From positions 124,001-188,000 of the forward strand of contig PBIN01000015.1 in the NCBI GenBank assembly GCA_002720855.1: a DNA stretch of 64,000 nucleotides. Direction: 5' to 3'. Below the pieces are notes generated by a model. That model searched no databases. It saw only the letters and a program-made list of their open reading frames with translations, and was not told the origin of the DNA. Made by a program: the position numbers and the translations under genes. Positions within the stretch are counted from its first letter, which is position 1. Each line of letters starts with the position of its first letter. Positions 16,283 to 25,826 of the stretch are shown piece by piece. This stretch comes from Rhodospirillaceae bacterium (GTDB lineage: Bacteria > Pseudomonadota > Alphaproteobacteria > MPNO01 > UBA2964).

Positions 16283-17815
16283 TTACTTGATACGAATGTT
16301 TTCGCCGTAGATTCGGCCATTGGCCGGCGGCGAGATACTTACATTGTTGGCCACGCCATAGGCCAGTTTATGACGCCACATGAAAACAGCCGGGACGTCA
16401 TCAACAAGTATCTTGATAGCATCATTGATCAACTTCTGCCGCTTCTTGGGATCAAACTCCTGAGCGACCTTGTCAAACAACGCATCGTATTTTGGGTTGG
16501 AGTATTTTATCCGTGGCGATACGCCGGTCTTGAAGTACTGAGCAAGCGCAGGACCTGGATCGATTACCGAACCGCGGCCCTGGTAGAAGAATGAACGTTT
16601 ACCCTTGCGAACGTTAGCCCACTGGGTTGACCACTCCGGCGTCAGCAACTTGGCCCGAATACCAACTTTCGCCAGCATGGGAACGATAGCCTGAGAAATG
16701 ATCTTATCATTCACATAACGTCCAACCGGCGTCGACATTTCAACGTCTACACCGTTAGGAAATCCTGCTTCCTTAACCAGCTTCTTGGCAAGCTCTGGAT
16801 CATATTTCAGATCGAAAGCCTGTGACCGTGCGGCGTCATAGCCGATTTGACCCGGACCTATGGAGCCCTTCAACTTTTGCGCCATGCCTTGCAAAATCGT
16901 TTTAATGATTTTTTCGCGATCGATCGCATGCGCAACAGCTTTACGAAGCTTCTTGTTGTCCCAAGGCTTAAATGCCGGGTTCATTAACAGCATCATGATC
17001 TCAACAGAATCGGTGAAGGACAGCTTGGTGTTTTTGCCGTCATCCACACGTTTCATGAGATGCGGTGGGATAAACTGCGCGATTTGGATTTCGCCGTTTA
17101 GTAGGGCTGTAACCCGCTGCTCGACTTCTGTCATCTTGCGCCAGATTAAAATATCCGGGTTATCTTTGTTACCAAACACGCTGTTTTTCGCTTTGCGGGT
17201 AATTACCTGCTCACCAATAACAACCCGATCCAACTTGTAGGGCCCGAAGCCATCCGGATGTTTGCGGTCAGCATTTCGAGAACCGTGCTTGTCGAAAACA
17301 GCTTTACGGGTAATCGCGTATATGTCGCAAACATGCTGCAACAAATGCGCGGTGGGGATTTTAGTGATCAGCTTAACGGTGTGCTTATCAACAGCGATCG
17401 CTGTCTTCAAAGGCCTTACGTTCTGCTTTTGAGAACTTTGCTTGTCCGTTTTGATCCGATTAATCGTATGGACGACGTCAGCCGCGGTAAGATCAGCACC
17501 AGAATGGCTCTTAACATCCTTGCGAAGTTTAAAAGTCCACTCGTTGCGATCCTTTGGATTAATGCTCCAGCTTTCCGCAAGCATCGGTGAGTAGTTGGCC
17601 TTATCGAAGTCATAGCGGCACAAACAGCCATAAACGTTGCACCAGATGCCGTACATCTGAGCAGCCGAATCCTGATAAGGATTCCATCCGTAAATGTTAC
17701 CGGTAGCACCTATGACCACTTTCTTTTGCGCGGTCGCAGGGGTCACCGCCATAACCATGGCGATAGCCACAGCAAAGGCTGCCAGCGCGGAACTAAATTT
17801 TGGTATTTTACACAT
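16283..17815 (-). CDS. ABC transporter substrate-binding protein, family 5 (dipeptide/opine type)
   Basis: 510 residues. The signal peptide runs to about residue 29 (VTPATAQ), with no lipobox cysteine. Family-5 hallmarks are SWSINPKDRNEWTFKLRKDV (about residue 85), TAADVVHTINRI, then FKPWDNKKLRKAVAHAIDRE near residue 295 and AKKLVKEAGFPNGVDVEM. AAGGAGGGAGACAG precedes the ATG. It captures a solute in the periplasm for the permeases at 13325-15236 and, presumably, the ATPases at 23636-25616. The solute is unknown; neighbours suggest an amide or heterocycle. Confidence 0.92.
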   Translation of the reverse strand: MCKIPKFSSALAAFAVAIAMVMAVTPATAQKKVVIGATGNIYGWNPYQDSAAQMYGIWCNVYGCLCRYDFDKANYSPMLAESWSINPKDRNEWTFKLRKDVKSHSGADLTAADVVHTINRIKTDKQSSQKQNVRPLKTAIAVDKHTVKLITKIPTAHLLQHVCDIYAITRKAVFDKHGSRNADRKHPDGFGPYKLDRVVIGEQVITRKAKNSVFGNKDNPDILIWRKMTEVEQRVTALLNGEIQIAQFIPPHLMKRVDDGKNTKLSFTDSVEIMMLLMNPAFKPWDNKKLRKAVAHAIDREKIIKTILQGMAQKLKGSIGPGQIGYDAARSQAFDLKYDPELAKKLVKEAGFPNGVDVEMSTPVGRYVNDKIISQAIVPMLAKVGIRAKLLTPEWSTQWANVRKGKRSFFYQGRGSVIDPGPALAQYFKTGVSPRIKYSNPKYDALFDKVAQEFDPKKRQKLINDAIKILVDDVPAVFMWRHKLAYGVANNVSISPPANGRIYGENIRIK

Positions 17816-17858
17816 CTCTGTCTCCCTCCTTCTTTGTAGAACTCAGTGAAAGAAATAT

Positions 17859-19193
17859 TTATTGCTCGAAATAGCCGTTCATTATCGCATCATGCCAAAC
17901 CTTAGTTACCACCGGACATACGCCAAGCGGCAAACCGTCCTCCGTTCGCCAATATGAGTGAACGCCGGTGCCAAGTTGGATAAAACGGAATTTAGGTGCC
18001 GGATTTACCTGTGAATATCGCTCGGTCAGAAATTCGTAGGTCGGTACTGTATGGTCACGGCTGTATTCACAAATACCGTGCAGCAGATTAGGTACCGGCT
18101 TTACGCCCTCACCTTCTAGCGGGACACCGTAGTTAAGGTATTCGTCGATTAATGCGTCGGTTTCTTCCTTGTTAAATCCCTGAAATTCCGCCGCGACCTG
18201 CGCCGCTTCAGTCAGACAAGAGAGCGTACGGTTATGATACCAGTTCTCAGCCTTAAACTGTGGAAAGCGTTTGGATTCGGACCACTGTTCAAACAGCTCT
18301 TCCATAACCTGTGCCAATCGGAAGAGCGGTTTCTCGCCCTCGGCTAAAGCCAGCTCCGCACCTTTATACCGAGCCAGCTCCCGCCAATCGCGGATCAACA
18401 CATAATTGAAGGGTGTCGGCCAATCATGCTTTGTCATTTCATTGAAGAATTGCCCAAAGGGCGAATTTTCAATACCGATCAGGCCACGTACATTTTCAAC
18501 CCGCTGCATTGTCGTGTGCACGAAAGGACCACCTGTCGAATGCCCGTGCACATAGATTGACCATTCCTCTGGTGGAAAATGCCTGGCACAGACATCCAGC
18601 ATTGCATCGACAATCGCTTTGGGCCAAGCACCCATACGGAAGTGAAATAGCGAACCGGGCTTGGAAACCGCATAGCGGCGCGAGCCATAGATTTCGCGAA
18701 AACTGTCATCAAGTTTCACATCATATTGATCGGCGGTAATTTCCTCGCCCTTCAGCCAAATCGGCGTGCGAACCGTTCCATCTTCGTGAAAGGTGTCATC
18801 CGGCCAGTTATGTTCGGGATCATCGAAATAGAAGCGACCCGGGTAGGTCATATTGCAGACCTTGTAACCCCGCTTTCCGCAAAACGTTCTTGCCAACCGT
18901 TCAATCGACCGCCAGTCAGAAGCCCCGCCATGCATCATAAAAACGGCGAGTTTCTTACCGTCAGGCCCAACAGCTATTTTCGAAGAGTCCGTCGGTTCAT
19001 AGACAACATTGCCAATATCCCAATCCAGACCATTGGAATGAATACGGAAGACATCTTCGGTTTCATTATAAGAGATGTCAGGCTCGGCAAGGATAGCGTC
19101 CGAAATTCGGACGAGTTCATCCTTTTCAATTCGGCTGGGTGGTTCCCACCCGCCTGACGTAATGTCTCCCGACTTTGCGGCGGTAGCAGCCAT
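17859..19193 (-). CDS. Large alpha/beta hydrolase-like protein with GHSTGG
   Basis: 444 residues. The frame contains VFMMHGGASDW (about residues 84-94, oxyanion-hole type) and a nucleophile elbow YVHGHSTGGPF with Ser219. A late histidine in QLGTGVHSYW is a possible catalytic base. A long insert separates the first motif from the elbow. The neighbour at 19311-20591 has an elbow in the same place (Ser219) and a similar length, so the two are paralogues. AGGGGGCGCAT precedes the ATG. The reaction is unknown; ester or amide hydrolysis of an imported compound is a guess from context. Confidence 0.7.
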   Translation of the reverse strand: MAATAAKSGDITSGGWEPPSRIEKDELVRISDAILAEPDISYNETEDVFRIHSNGLDWDIGNVVYEPTDSSKIAVGPDGKKLAVFMMHGGASDWRSIERLARTFCGKRGYKVCNMTYPGRFYFDDPEHNWPDDTFHEDGTVRTPIWLKGEEITADQYDVKLDDSFREIYGSRRYAVSKPGSLFHFRMGAWPKAIVDAMLDVCARHFPPEEWSIYVHGHSTGGPFVHTTMQRVENVRGLIGIENSPFGQFFNEMTKHDWPTPFNYVLIRDWRELARYKGAELALAEGEKPLFRLAQVMEELFEQWSESKRFPQFKAENWYHNRTLSCLTEAAQVAAEFQGFNKEETDALIDEYLNYGVPLEGEGVKPVPNLLHGICEYSRDHTVPTYEFLTERYSQVNPAPKFRFIQLGTGVHSYWRTEDGLPLGVCPVVTKVWHDAIMNGYFEQ

Positions 19194-19310
19194 ATGCGCC
19201 CCCTGTGACGCTGTAAACCATCCCTTTTTCGGGACATGTCTGGTTAATTAGAGGCAACGCTATCACGAGATTTAGGTTCTGGCGAGTCCCGCACAGCAGA
19301 CTCTCAACAA

Positions 19311-20591
19311 TTAGTCGTAATACCCACTATCGATCAACTTAAACCAAAGTCGGCCAACGGTTTTGCAGGTATCATGCAAAATATCGTGACGGAAGTCTTC
19401 CAACCGGGCGATTCGATACCGTTTGCAATATCGTTCGGATACCTTGCGTGCTGCATCGACCTTCCAGGGCTGGATGACTTGGTCCAGCGTACCATTCATT
19501 TCAAACACCGAAACATCACGCAATTCATCCGCCGGATAAAGCGGCTCCAGTATTTTCTGTAAAAACCTGGCAAAACCGCGTCGCCGTTCTTCGTCCGGCA
19601 AAAAGTCAGATTCCCAAAGCCGCGTCGTATGTTCGGTCAATGCCGCGATGTTGTAGTGCATAAATACATCCTCAATGGATTTGAAATTGGGCGCATGCAT
19701 GGACTCCTGGAACCATTCCTCTCTAAGCTCTTCATCGATGTGGGTGGTATAGAACAGAAAGTCGGGCCGCCCCCGTTCTCGAACGCGAAGGCAAGATTCT
19801 TCATACGGCCAGTCGTGATTGCCTGTACTCGCGCGGCTATAGAGATAAGCTGAAGGATTGTTGGACATACCCCACCCGAGCGTTCCATCGGGGGTCAAAT
19901 ACCGACACAATGCCCACAAAAACGGGCCACCCGTAGAGAAACCCCAATAGAGCAATAGTAACTCTTCGCGGGATTTTGTGTGATTTTCTAGCGCACGCGC
20001 AGCGCCCTGCCGATACCCTTCGACGATCGTATCGGGCGTCGCCGCCAGCATGTGATCATAGAGTTCCGTGCCTTCAACCGGCAGACGGTAAGTATCGCTT
20101 CCGGTCGGACTGGCCTGCCCTTTCGAGGCATGGCTTGTATAATCTTCTTTGGACCAGTAGGCATTTTGGTGCCTGGAAAAAACGGGCATACGCTCGCCGA
20201 GGGGGATGTCCATCCAGCTTCCACCTTCATCGAAAAAGTTCCAACGTCCAAGGCGGGGAACTATTGCAACCGTAATGCCACGGCTTGCTAGCCAGGGCGC
20301 CATACCCGGTTTTTTTTCATAGGTCTCAATAAATCCGTTGCCATTATCTTTGCCACCCTCCCCGCAAATCAGCAGGATTTCACGCCCTTTGTGGAGTCGC
20401 GGTGTATCCGGCGCAAACGTCGTCAGAACCTGCGTAAACGATTTACCGTGCCGGTCGAAATCGATGAATTCTACGGTTTTCGTATAACCCGTTGTCTCGG
20501 GATAGGCGTCGCTGGCCATGATCGCCGCAACGGTTTCCTTCGGTAAAATACCGTTGTCCTCGGGCAGGACGACAATGTCTTCCTCACTCAT
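19311..20591 (-). CDS. Large alpha/beta hydrolase-like protein with GFSTGG
   Basis: 426 residues. LLICGEGGKDNGNGF (about residues 73-87) occupies the oxyanion-hole position and YWGFSTGGPFLWAL carries the nucleophile elbow with Ser219. The C-terminal EMNGTLDQVIQPWKV provides a candidate acid, and FRHDILHDTCK a candidate histidine. It is the first gene of a minus-strand run, followed by its paralogue at 17859-19193. AGGAGAGTAAT precedes the ATG. Function unknown. Confidence 0.7.
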   Translation of the reverse strand: MSEEDIVVLPEDNGILPKETVAAIMASDAYPETTGYTKTVEFIDFDRHGKSFTQVLTTFAPDTPRLHKGREILLICGEGGKDNGNGFIETYEKKPGMAPWLASRGITVAIVPRLGRWNFFDEGGSWMDIPLGERMPVFSRHQNAYWSKEDYTSHASKGQASPTGSDTYRLPVEGTELYDHMLAATPDTIVEGYRQGAARALENHTKSREELLLLYWGFSTGGPFLWALCRYLTPDGTLGWGMSNNPSAYLYSRASTGNHDWPYEESCLRVRERGRPDFLFYTTHIDEELREEWFQESMHAPNFKSIEDVFMHYNIAALTEHTTRLWESDFLPDEERRRGFARFLQKILEPLYPADELRDVSVFEMNGTLDQVIQPWKVDAARKVSERYCKRYRIARLEDFRHDILHDTCKTVGRLWFKLIDSGYYD

Positions 20592-20694
20592 ATTACTCTC
20601 CTTGAATCTGTGAACTCTTCAAAGGGTGCCATTTTGTTTCCGCTCGAAAAGCATTAGGGTTTTATCAAATCAACCATAATTTGGAGGCGACGTC

Positions 20695-22083
20695 ATGGCA
20701 CCCGAAGGGACTCAGTCCGCATTAGGTCAAAATTATGATCCGAAATCTTCCGGCACAATTACATGGCATGATGCTGTTCCAAACTTTCTTGAAGGGAATG
20801 ATACGCCGCGCGCCTATCTGGAACGCTGTTTGGAGACGATTGAAATTCGCGAACCAACGGTTCGCGCCTTTGTCTCTATTGATATAGAAGTCGCCCGCAA
20901 GGCCGCTGACAAGGCAACAATCCGGTTCAAGAACAATCAACCATTGTCGGCCGTCGACGGAATGCCGTTCATTGTCAAGGACCTCTACGAAGTCAAAGGA
21001 ATGCCGACGGAACTTGGCAGCCCCGCAATGCGGGGCTATGGCGGCGATAAAGACTGCGCGCATGCGCGTGCCATGCGCGACGGTGGCGCCGTCATTCTTG
21101 CAAAATCTGTTACAACAGAATTCGGCTCATCAGATCCCGGACCAACACGAAACCCCTTTGACCAGACCCGCACACCGGGAGGGTCTTCCAGTGGCACATC
21201 CGCCGCAGTAGGGGCAGGATTTGTGCCGGCCGGCAGCGGCAGCCAGGTGCGAGGTTCGATTTTACGTCCGGCAGGTTACTGTAGCAATTTTGCGCTTAAA
21301 CCGACATTTGGTGCTCTGAACAGATTAGGTGGCCATTCGATGGCGCCTTCACAATCTGTGCTGGGGATTCAGGCAGGCGCAATCGAAGACGTCTGGAATA
21401 CGGCTTTTTATATTTCTTCGATCGCGGGCGGCGACCCCGGCCATCCCGGACTTTTTGGTGAAGCCTGCCTTGGCAGCGCAAAAAATCCAACACGTCTGGT
21501 CCGCCTCGACTCTCTGGGCTGGGATGGCACTGAAAATGAAACCAAAGCGAAGTTCGACGAGTTTTTAGGCGAAGTTTCCGACCTGGGTATCGAGATTGTA
21601 TCGCGCAAAGATGACCCGGATATTGAGGCGTTCGAGATGGTGCTTCGCACAATTCCTGACTTTCTGGGCGATATGTTCTGCTGGGAAATGCAGTGGCCGG
21701 GCAAGATGCAGCGCGACAAAGGCGAACAATTTATTTCGCAGGCAATTCTCGACCGGATTGCCCATGGTGAAACTATGACAATCGAGGATTACCGTCGTTG
21801 TCTCGATATGCGGCAGGCGCTGCGCGATAGCTTTGAAACAGTGCGCGGCAAAGCGGATGCGTTTATTTTGCTTTCGGCACAGGGTCCCGCACCGTTGGCG
21901 TCCACAGGCATTGGCAATCCAATATATGGCGACGTGACATCCTGTCTTGGTGCACCGGGCTACAATCTACCGCTGCTCGAAGATCGCGGTATGCCGATGG
22001 GTATTCAGATTATGGGATTTCCACATGACGATTTTGTACTCGGGCAAATCGGCAAATGGTTTAGCGAAGAGTTTTTAGGATAG
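20695..22083 (+). CDS. Amidase-signature family hydrolase
   Basis: 462 residues. The catalytic lysine is K95 in PFIVKDLYEVKG. The cis-serine lies in TPGGSSSGTSAAVGAGFVP (about residues 163-166). The nucleophile position is S188 in GSQVRGSILRPAGYC, where most members read GTDTGGSIRIPA; the TGG turn is thus replaced by QVRG. The C-terminal half ends with GYNLPLLEDRGMPMGIQIMG. The family cleaves amides, including allophanate, glutamyl-tRNA and nitrile-derived amides. GGAGGCGACGTC precedes the ATG. It is divergent from the GFSTGG hydrolase gene. Confidence 0.85.
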   Translation: MAPEGTQSALGQNYDPKSSGTITWHDAVPNFLEGNDTPRAYLERCLETIEIREPTVRAFVSIDIEVARKAADKATIRFKNNQPLSAVDGMPFIVKDLYEVKGMPTELGSPAMRGYGGDKDCAHARAMRDGGAVILAKSVTTEFGSSDPGPTRNPFDQTRTPGGSSSGTSAAVGAGFVPAGSGSQVRGSILRPAGYCSNFALKPTFGALNRLGGHSMAPSQSVLGIQAGAIEDVWNTAFYISSIAGGDPGHPGLFGEACLGSAKNPTRLVRLDSLGWDGTENETKAKFDEFLGEVSDLGIEIVSRKDDPDIEAFEMVLRTIPDFLGDMFCWEMQWPGKMQRDKGEQFISQAILDRIAHGETMTIEDYRRCLDMRQALRDSFETVRGKADAFILLSAQGPAPLASTGIGNPIYGDVTSCLGAPGYNLPLLEDRGMPMGIQIMGFPHDDFVLGQIGKWFSEEFLG

Positions 22084-22150
22084 AAACTAAGTACCAATTT
22101 AGAGATTCAGTTTAGCGAACCCGTTAAGCGGTTGATTCTGGACTTACGCA

Positions 22151-22171
22151 ACAATGCGTCTTCCGCATTGT
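22151..22171. terminator. Stem-loop between convergent amidase and protease genes
   Basis: A perfect 8-bp stem ACAATGCG/CGCATTGT with a 5-base loop TCTTC lies between the amidase stop (22083) and the protease stop (22174). There is no T-run on either side, so it would be a weak or factor-assisted terminator, or an RNA end stabiliser. Confidence 0.45.
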
Positions 22172-22173
22172 CG

Positions 22174-23079
22174 TTAGCGCCCCGCCAGGGAGGGGACAGA
22201 CTCCAGCGGCTCACCAATAGGATTATGTACCGGTTGAACGGGCCGGAAGCCTGCCTTTTCTTCATTGACCATCCGAACCTCAACACCCCGGCGAGCCAAA
22301 TTCATAAGAGTATTAGTTATGCCATGTCCCGTAATGGCAACACCACTGGCGACAGACTTATCAAAGCGCCTTGTGGCAATATGGAGCCCAACTATTTCGT
22401 ATCTGCCGTTTCTCTCAATCATAATTGGAGAACCGGAATCGCCATGTGTTGCATCGCAATTGTGATACATCAAACCGTTGCTTCGAAAAAACAATGTAAT
22501 GCTGCACCCAATATGTTGCGTCAACGTTTCGCTTTGATCATAGCTGTAACCTGCCTGGATCAGTTTCAAGCCCTGACGTCGAAGCTTTTTCCAGATCGCC
22601 ATCGTAAAGTTCGCAAGCGGGATCGGCTTAATAGAGGCTCTAATCGGCTGCCGCAGTTTTAAAACCGCCCAGTCACTATTGTTTTTCAGGCTACGCGATT
22701 TCTGATCCACCAATCCGTTCGGCAGAAAATAGGATTCGATGGCCGCGCGTTCTTCATACTTACCGGCCCGATAGCCCGCAAGAAAACTGATTTCATAAAC
22801 CGGTAACCATCGCAAAGTCTTTTTCCGCCAAAGACAATGTGCTGCGGTTGCTACGCGATCAGGTGCGATTAATACACCCGTGCAGTACAAACCCGCGCTC
22901 GTGCTGACACGCCCTATGGCATTCCAGGGTGGCTTGGAGCTATCGACAATCGTCCTGTTATCTACACCTTTGATACCGTTTGCTGAACCAGGTTGCTTCC
23001 CTAATTCCGCACCCCCAACCCCGGCGATTTGTCCAAGCGTAATCAAAGCAGCGAATGCTGCCGTCCTTCCCCTGCGCAT
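22174..23079 (-). CDS. Secreted trypsin-like serine protease (S1 family)
   Basis: 301 residues. Residues 1-24 form a signal peptide. The catalytic triad is visible as H81 (VATAAHCLW), D136 (NNSDWAVLKL) and S215 (HGDSGSPIM). C66-C82 is the usual disulfide around the histidine; C192 and C208 may form a second. GGGAGTCGAGA precedes the ATG. Unlike its neighbours it is not metabolic, and it interrupts the catabolic block between the amidase and the VOC gene. Confidence 0.9.
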   Translation of the reverse strand: MRRGRTAAFAALITLGQIAGVGGAELGKQPGSANGIKGVDNRTIVDSSKPPWNAIGRVSTSAGLYCTGVLIAPDRVATAAHCLWRKKTLRWLPVYEISFLAGYRAGKYEERAAIESYFLPNGLVDQKSRSLKNNSDWAVLKLRQPIRASIKPIPLANFTMAIWKKLRRQGLKLIQAGYSYDQSETLTQHIGCSITLFFRSNGLMYHNCDATHGDSGSPIMIERNGRYEIVGLHIATRRFDKSVASGVAITGHGITNTLMNLARRGVEVRMVNEEKAGFRPVQPVHNPIGEPLESVPSLAGR

Positions 23080-23194
23080 TCTCGACTCCCAAACGCGCGC
23101 CGGTTAAACAATCGCATTGGATATGACAAAGCCGCTACTGCCTGTCAAACGAATAAATTATGATGAATCAGTCTCTTATCGGAATTTAGTGAGA

Positions 23195-23599
23195 TTACTC
23201 AACCGGCACGCGCCATGAGGATGTCGCGTGTTCCTTGCTGGTTACGTCGAGAACAACACCGTTGGGATCACGATATTTACGCTCAAACTCAGGTCCGTTT
23301 CCCACATTTAAAATCTGACCATGGTATGTACCGCCGGCCTCTTCAACGTCGGCGCTAGCCTCCGGTACGTCATCGACCAGAAAACCCATATGATGTAGCC
23401 CGATATAGTCAGGGCCTCTCTCATCGGGTGCATTGTCGTTCGACCGCAGATGGAGAATTGCCAGAGATACAACACCATCCGACAACATTATTGCCACCTT
23501 TGATTGCCGAACCCGTTCCATACCAAAGGCCTTCTCATAAAATTGCGCCGTCGTTTCCAGGTCGCGTGCGCTGATGGCAATATGCCGTAACTTAGCCAT
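23195..23599 (-). CDS. VOC (glyoxalase/dioxygenase superfamily) protein
   Basis: 134 residues from the ATG at 23599, which has GGAG six bases upstream; an ATG four codons earlier lacks this. It opens KLRHIAISARDLETTAQFYEKAF, the first beta-alpha-beta module, and repeats the fold with YIGLHHMGFLVDDVPE. Candidate metal ligands are H6 (LRHIA), H in GLHHMGF and the Glu in FERKYRDPNGVVLDV. Reactions in this superfamily vary (isomerase, epimerase, dioxygenase), so the activity is left open. It lies downstream of the two ABC ATPase genes. Confidence 0.85.
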   Translation of the reverse strand: MAKLRHIAISARDLETTAQFYEKAFGMERVRQSKVAIMLSDGVVSLAILHLRSNDNAPDERGPDYIGLHHMGFLVDDVPEASADVEEAGGTYHGQILNVGNGPEFERKYRDPNGVVLDVTSKEHATSSWRVPVE

Positions 23600-23635
23600 A
23601 AAATTCTCCATTCTTCTTGTGATTAATATTAGCCT

Positions 23636-24619
23636 CTAATTGGGTTTGACGGTCGCCCCTGGCCCAAAGATGTGACAGGCAACACCATGATCTCCATCAA
23701 ATTCCAGCTGCGGCTCGACCTCTGAACAGATCTTTTGTGCAAACGGGCAACGTGGATGGAAACTGCACCCCGATGGTGGGTTGATCGGGCTCGGTACGTC
23801 GCCCTGTAACACAATGCGTTTCGCTTTACGTGTCGGATCAGGTACCGGCGCTGCGGAAAGCAGAGCGCGCGTATAGGGGTGCTGGCCATCGGAATAAATA
23901 CGATCTGCGGGTGCGATTTCAACGATCTTTCCAAGATACATCACCGCGACACGGTCACTAACATGTTCAACGACCCGCAAATCATGAGAAATGAAGAAAT
24001 AGGTGAGATCAAATTCCTCCTGAAGGTCCTGCAACAGATTGAGTATTTGCGCTTGGATGGAGACATCGAGCGCAGATACAGCTTCGTCTGCAACAATGAA
24101 CTTCGCGTTTAGTGCAAGCGCCCGCGCCACACCGATGCGTTGACGCTGGCCACCAGAAAATTCGTGCGGATAACGACCATATTGTTCTTCACGCAATCCA
24201 ACTTTTGCGAGCAGTGCCATCACGCGGTCCTTTAGTTCGGCTCCATCGGCAATGCCGTGGATTTGAAGTCCCTCACCAATAATTTCACCGACGCGCATCC
24301 TCGGATTAAGCGACGCGTAGGGATCTTGGAAAATGATCTGCATCTTACGGCGCATTTCCCGCATGCGATCAAAATCCATGCCCGTAATCTCTTCGCCTTC
24401 AAAACGGATGTCACCGGATGTCGGTTCGATAAGCCTTAGCAAACAACGACCCAATGTCGACTTGCCACAGCCCGACTCACCTACCAATCCCAAGGTCTCT
24501 CCATCTTCGACCGAAAGGGAAACACCATCTACTGCTTTAACATCTCCCGTTTTGCGTCCGAAAAACCCGGCAGAAATGGGAAAATGCTTGACGAGACTAT
24601 CGATTTCGAGAAGCGCCAT
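23636..24619 (-). CDS. Dipeptide-type ABC transporter ATPase (DppF/OppF family)
   Basis: 327 residues from the ATG at 24619, preceded by AGGAGGGACCGG; the longer frame to 24688 has no such signal. Walker A is [12 protein letters not shown], the signature is [15 protein letters not shown] and Walker B is [14 protein letters not shown]. The C-terminal oligopeptide extension contains [18 protein letters not shown], a cysteine-rich motif typical of this subfamily that can hold a [4Fe-4S] cluster. It is paired with the DppD-like gene ten bases upstream. Confidence 0.92.
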   Translation of the reverse strand: MALLEIDSLVKHFPISAGFFGRKTGDVKAVDGVSLSVEDGETLGLVGESGCGKSTLGRCLLRLIEPTSGDIRFEGEEITGMDFDRMREMRRKMQIIFQDPYASLNPRMRVGEIIGEGLQIHGIADGAELKDRVMALLAKVGLREEQYGRYPHEFSGGQRQRIGVARALALNAKFIVADEAVSALDVSIQAQILNLLQDLQEEFDLTYFFISHDLRVVEHVSDRVAVMYLGKIVEIAPADRIYSDGQHPYTRALLSAAPVPDPTRKAKRIVLQGDVPSPINPPSGCSFHPRCPFAQKICSEVEPQLEFDGDHGVACHIFGPGATVKPN

Positions 24620-24629
24620 CCGGTCCCTC

Positions 24630-25616
24630 CTAAGCCGCGTTTGCCGTAGCGGGCACTTTAAGACAAGACACCCAATGACCAGGCTCAATTTCGATCAGAT
24701 CGGGCTGTGCATGAGCGCAGCTTTCTTCAGCCGATGAGCACCTGTCCCGAAAACGGCAACCTGACGGCCAATGTAGAGGGCTCGGAACTATTCCAGGAAT
24801 AGCCTGCAACCGGTTCTTGGTTTTCTCGGTTACTCCAGGCACAGAATTCATTAACCCGATTGTGTAGGGATGCGATGGTCGGGCAAATATGATTTCCGGC
24901 TTTGCGCGCTCGACAATTTTTCCGGCATACATCACCGCGACTTCATCAGCCTGCTCCGCAACCACGCCGAGGTCGTGGGTAATGAGCAGAACCGACATGC
25001 CGAGCTGTTCCTGCAATTCTTTTATCAGCTCAAGGATTTGTGCCTGGATTGTGACATCAAGCGCCGTCGTGGGTTCGTCCGCCATTAACAAGGTTGGATT
25101 ACAACTAAGCGCCATGGCAATCATAACTCGTTGGCGCATTCCGCCACTTAGTTGATGGGGAAAATCTTTAATTCGCTTATGTGGCTCGGCAATCTTAACG
25201 AGCTGCAGCATTTCGACTGCCCTGTCATTCGCTTCCTTTTTGCTTACGCCTTGATGAAGACGAACGGACTCGGCAATCTGATCGCCAATGCTGAATACGG
25301 GATTCAGCGACGTCATCGGTTCCTGAAAAATCATCGAGATTTCATTGCCACGAATATCGCGCATTTTCTGATCAGAAAATTGAGCTAAATTTTCGCCACG
25401 ATAAAGAATTTCGCCGCCAACGACCCTTCCCACGCCTTTGGAGAGTAGCTGCATAACAGAGAGCGCAGTGACGCTTTTTCCGCAGCCTGACTCGCCCACA
25501 AGCCCCATGGTCTTACCTTCTTCGATGTCGAAGGTTACGCCATCAACAGCGCGCACTTGCCCATCACTTGTAAAAAATGACGTCTGTAAATTTTTAATCT
25601 GTAATAACGCTGCCAT
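24630..25616 (-). CDS. Dipeptide-type ABC transporter ATPase (DppD/OppD family)
   Basis: 328 residues. Walker A is [12 protein letters not shown], the signature is [15 protein letters not shown], and Walker B is [14 protein letters not shown]. The C-terminal extension has [20 protein letters not shown], again the cysteine motif of peptide importers. It is transcribed with the DppF-like gene and the VOC gene. The permeases and binding protein that should complete the importer lie 6-12 kb away on the same strand, separated by hydrolase, amidase and protease genes. Confidence 0.92.
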   Translation of the reverse strand: MAALLQIKNLQTSFFTSDGQVRAVDGVTFDIEEGKTMGLVGESGCGKSVTALSVMQLLSKGVGRVVGGEILYRGENLAQFSDQKMRDIRGNEISMIFQEPMTSLNPVFSIGDQIAESVRLHQGVSKKEANDRAVEMLQLVKIAEPHKRIKDFPHQLSGGMRQRVMIAMALSCNPTLLMADEPTTALDVTIQAQILELIKELQEQLGMSVLLITHDLGVVAEQADEVAVMYAGKIVERAKPEIIFARPSHPYTIGLMNSVPGVTEKTKNRLQAIPGIVPSPLHWPSGCRFRDRCSSAEESCAHAQPDLIEIEPGHWVSCLKVPATANAA

Positions 25617-25709
25617 ATCGACCCCTGTTTCGGCGCAGCTTTTACCAACATCTTTTCGTGTCTTTCCTCGATTATTTCATCAAATGTTGGCACTTGTCAC
25701 ACCCCCACC

Positions 25710-25736
25710 GGTAAATAATTTTCTGACGGGTAAATA
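25710..25736. repeat. Two direct copies of GGTAAATA
   Basis: Exact 8-base copies start 19 bases apart in the 210-base divergent gap between the DppD-like gene and the aminotransferase gene. They could mark a regulator site or a -10-like region. The same gap also has a 7-bp inverted repeat CCAACAT/ATGTTGG (25645-25690) with a long spacer. Confidence 0.2.
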
Positions 25737-25826
25737 GGGAAGAATTTGGCGCCCCACGACACTGAAACCAAAAGATGCTACTGTCGCGTGCCTCGCCACA
25801 ATCGATAGCAAATGAAGGGTTTTGTC

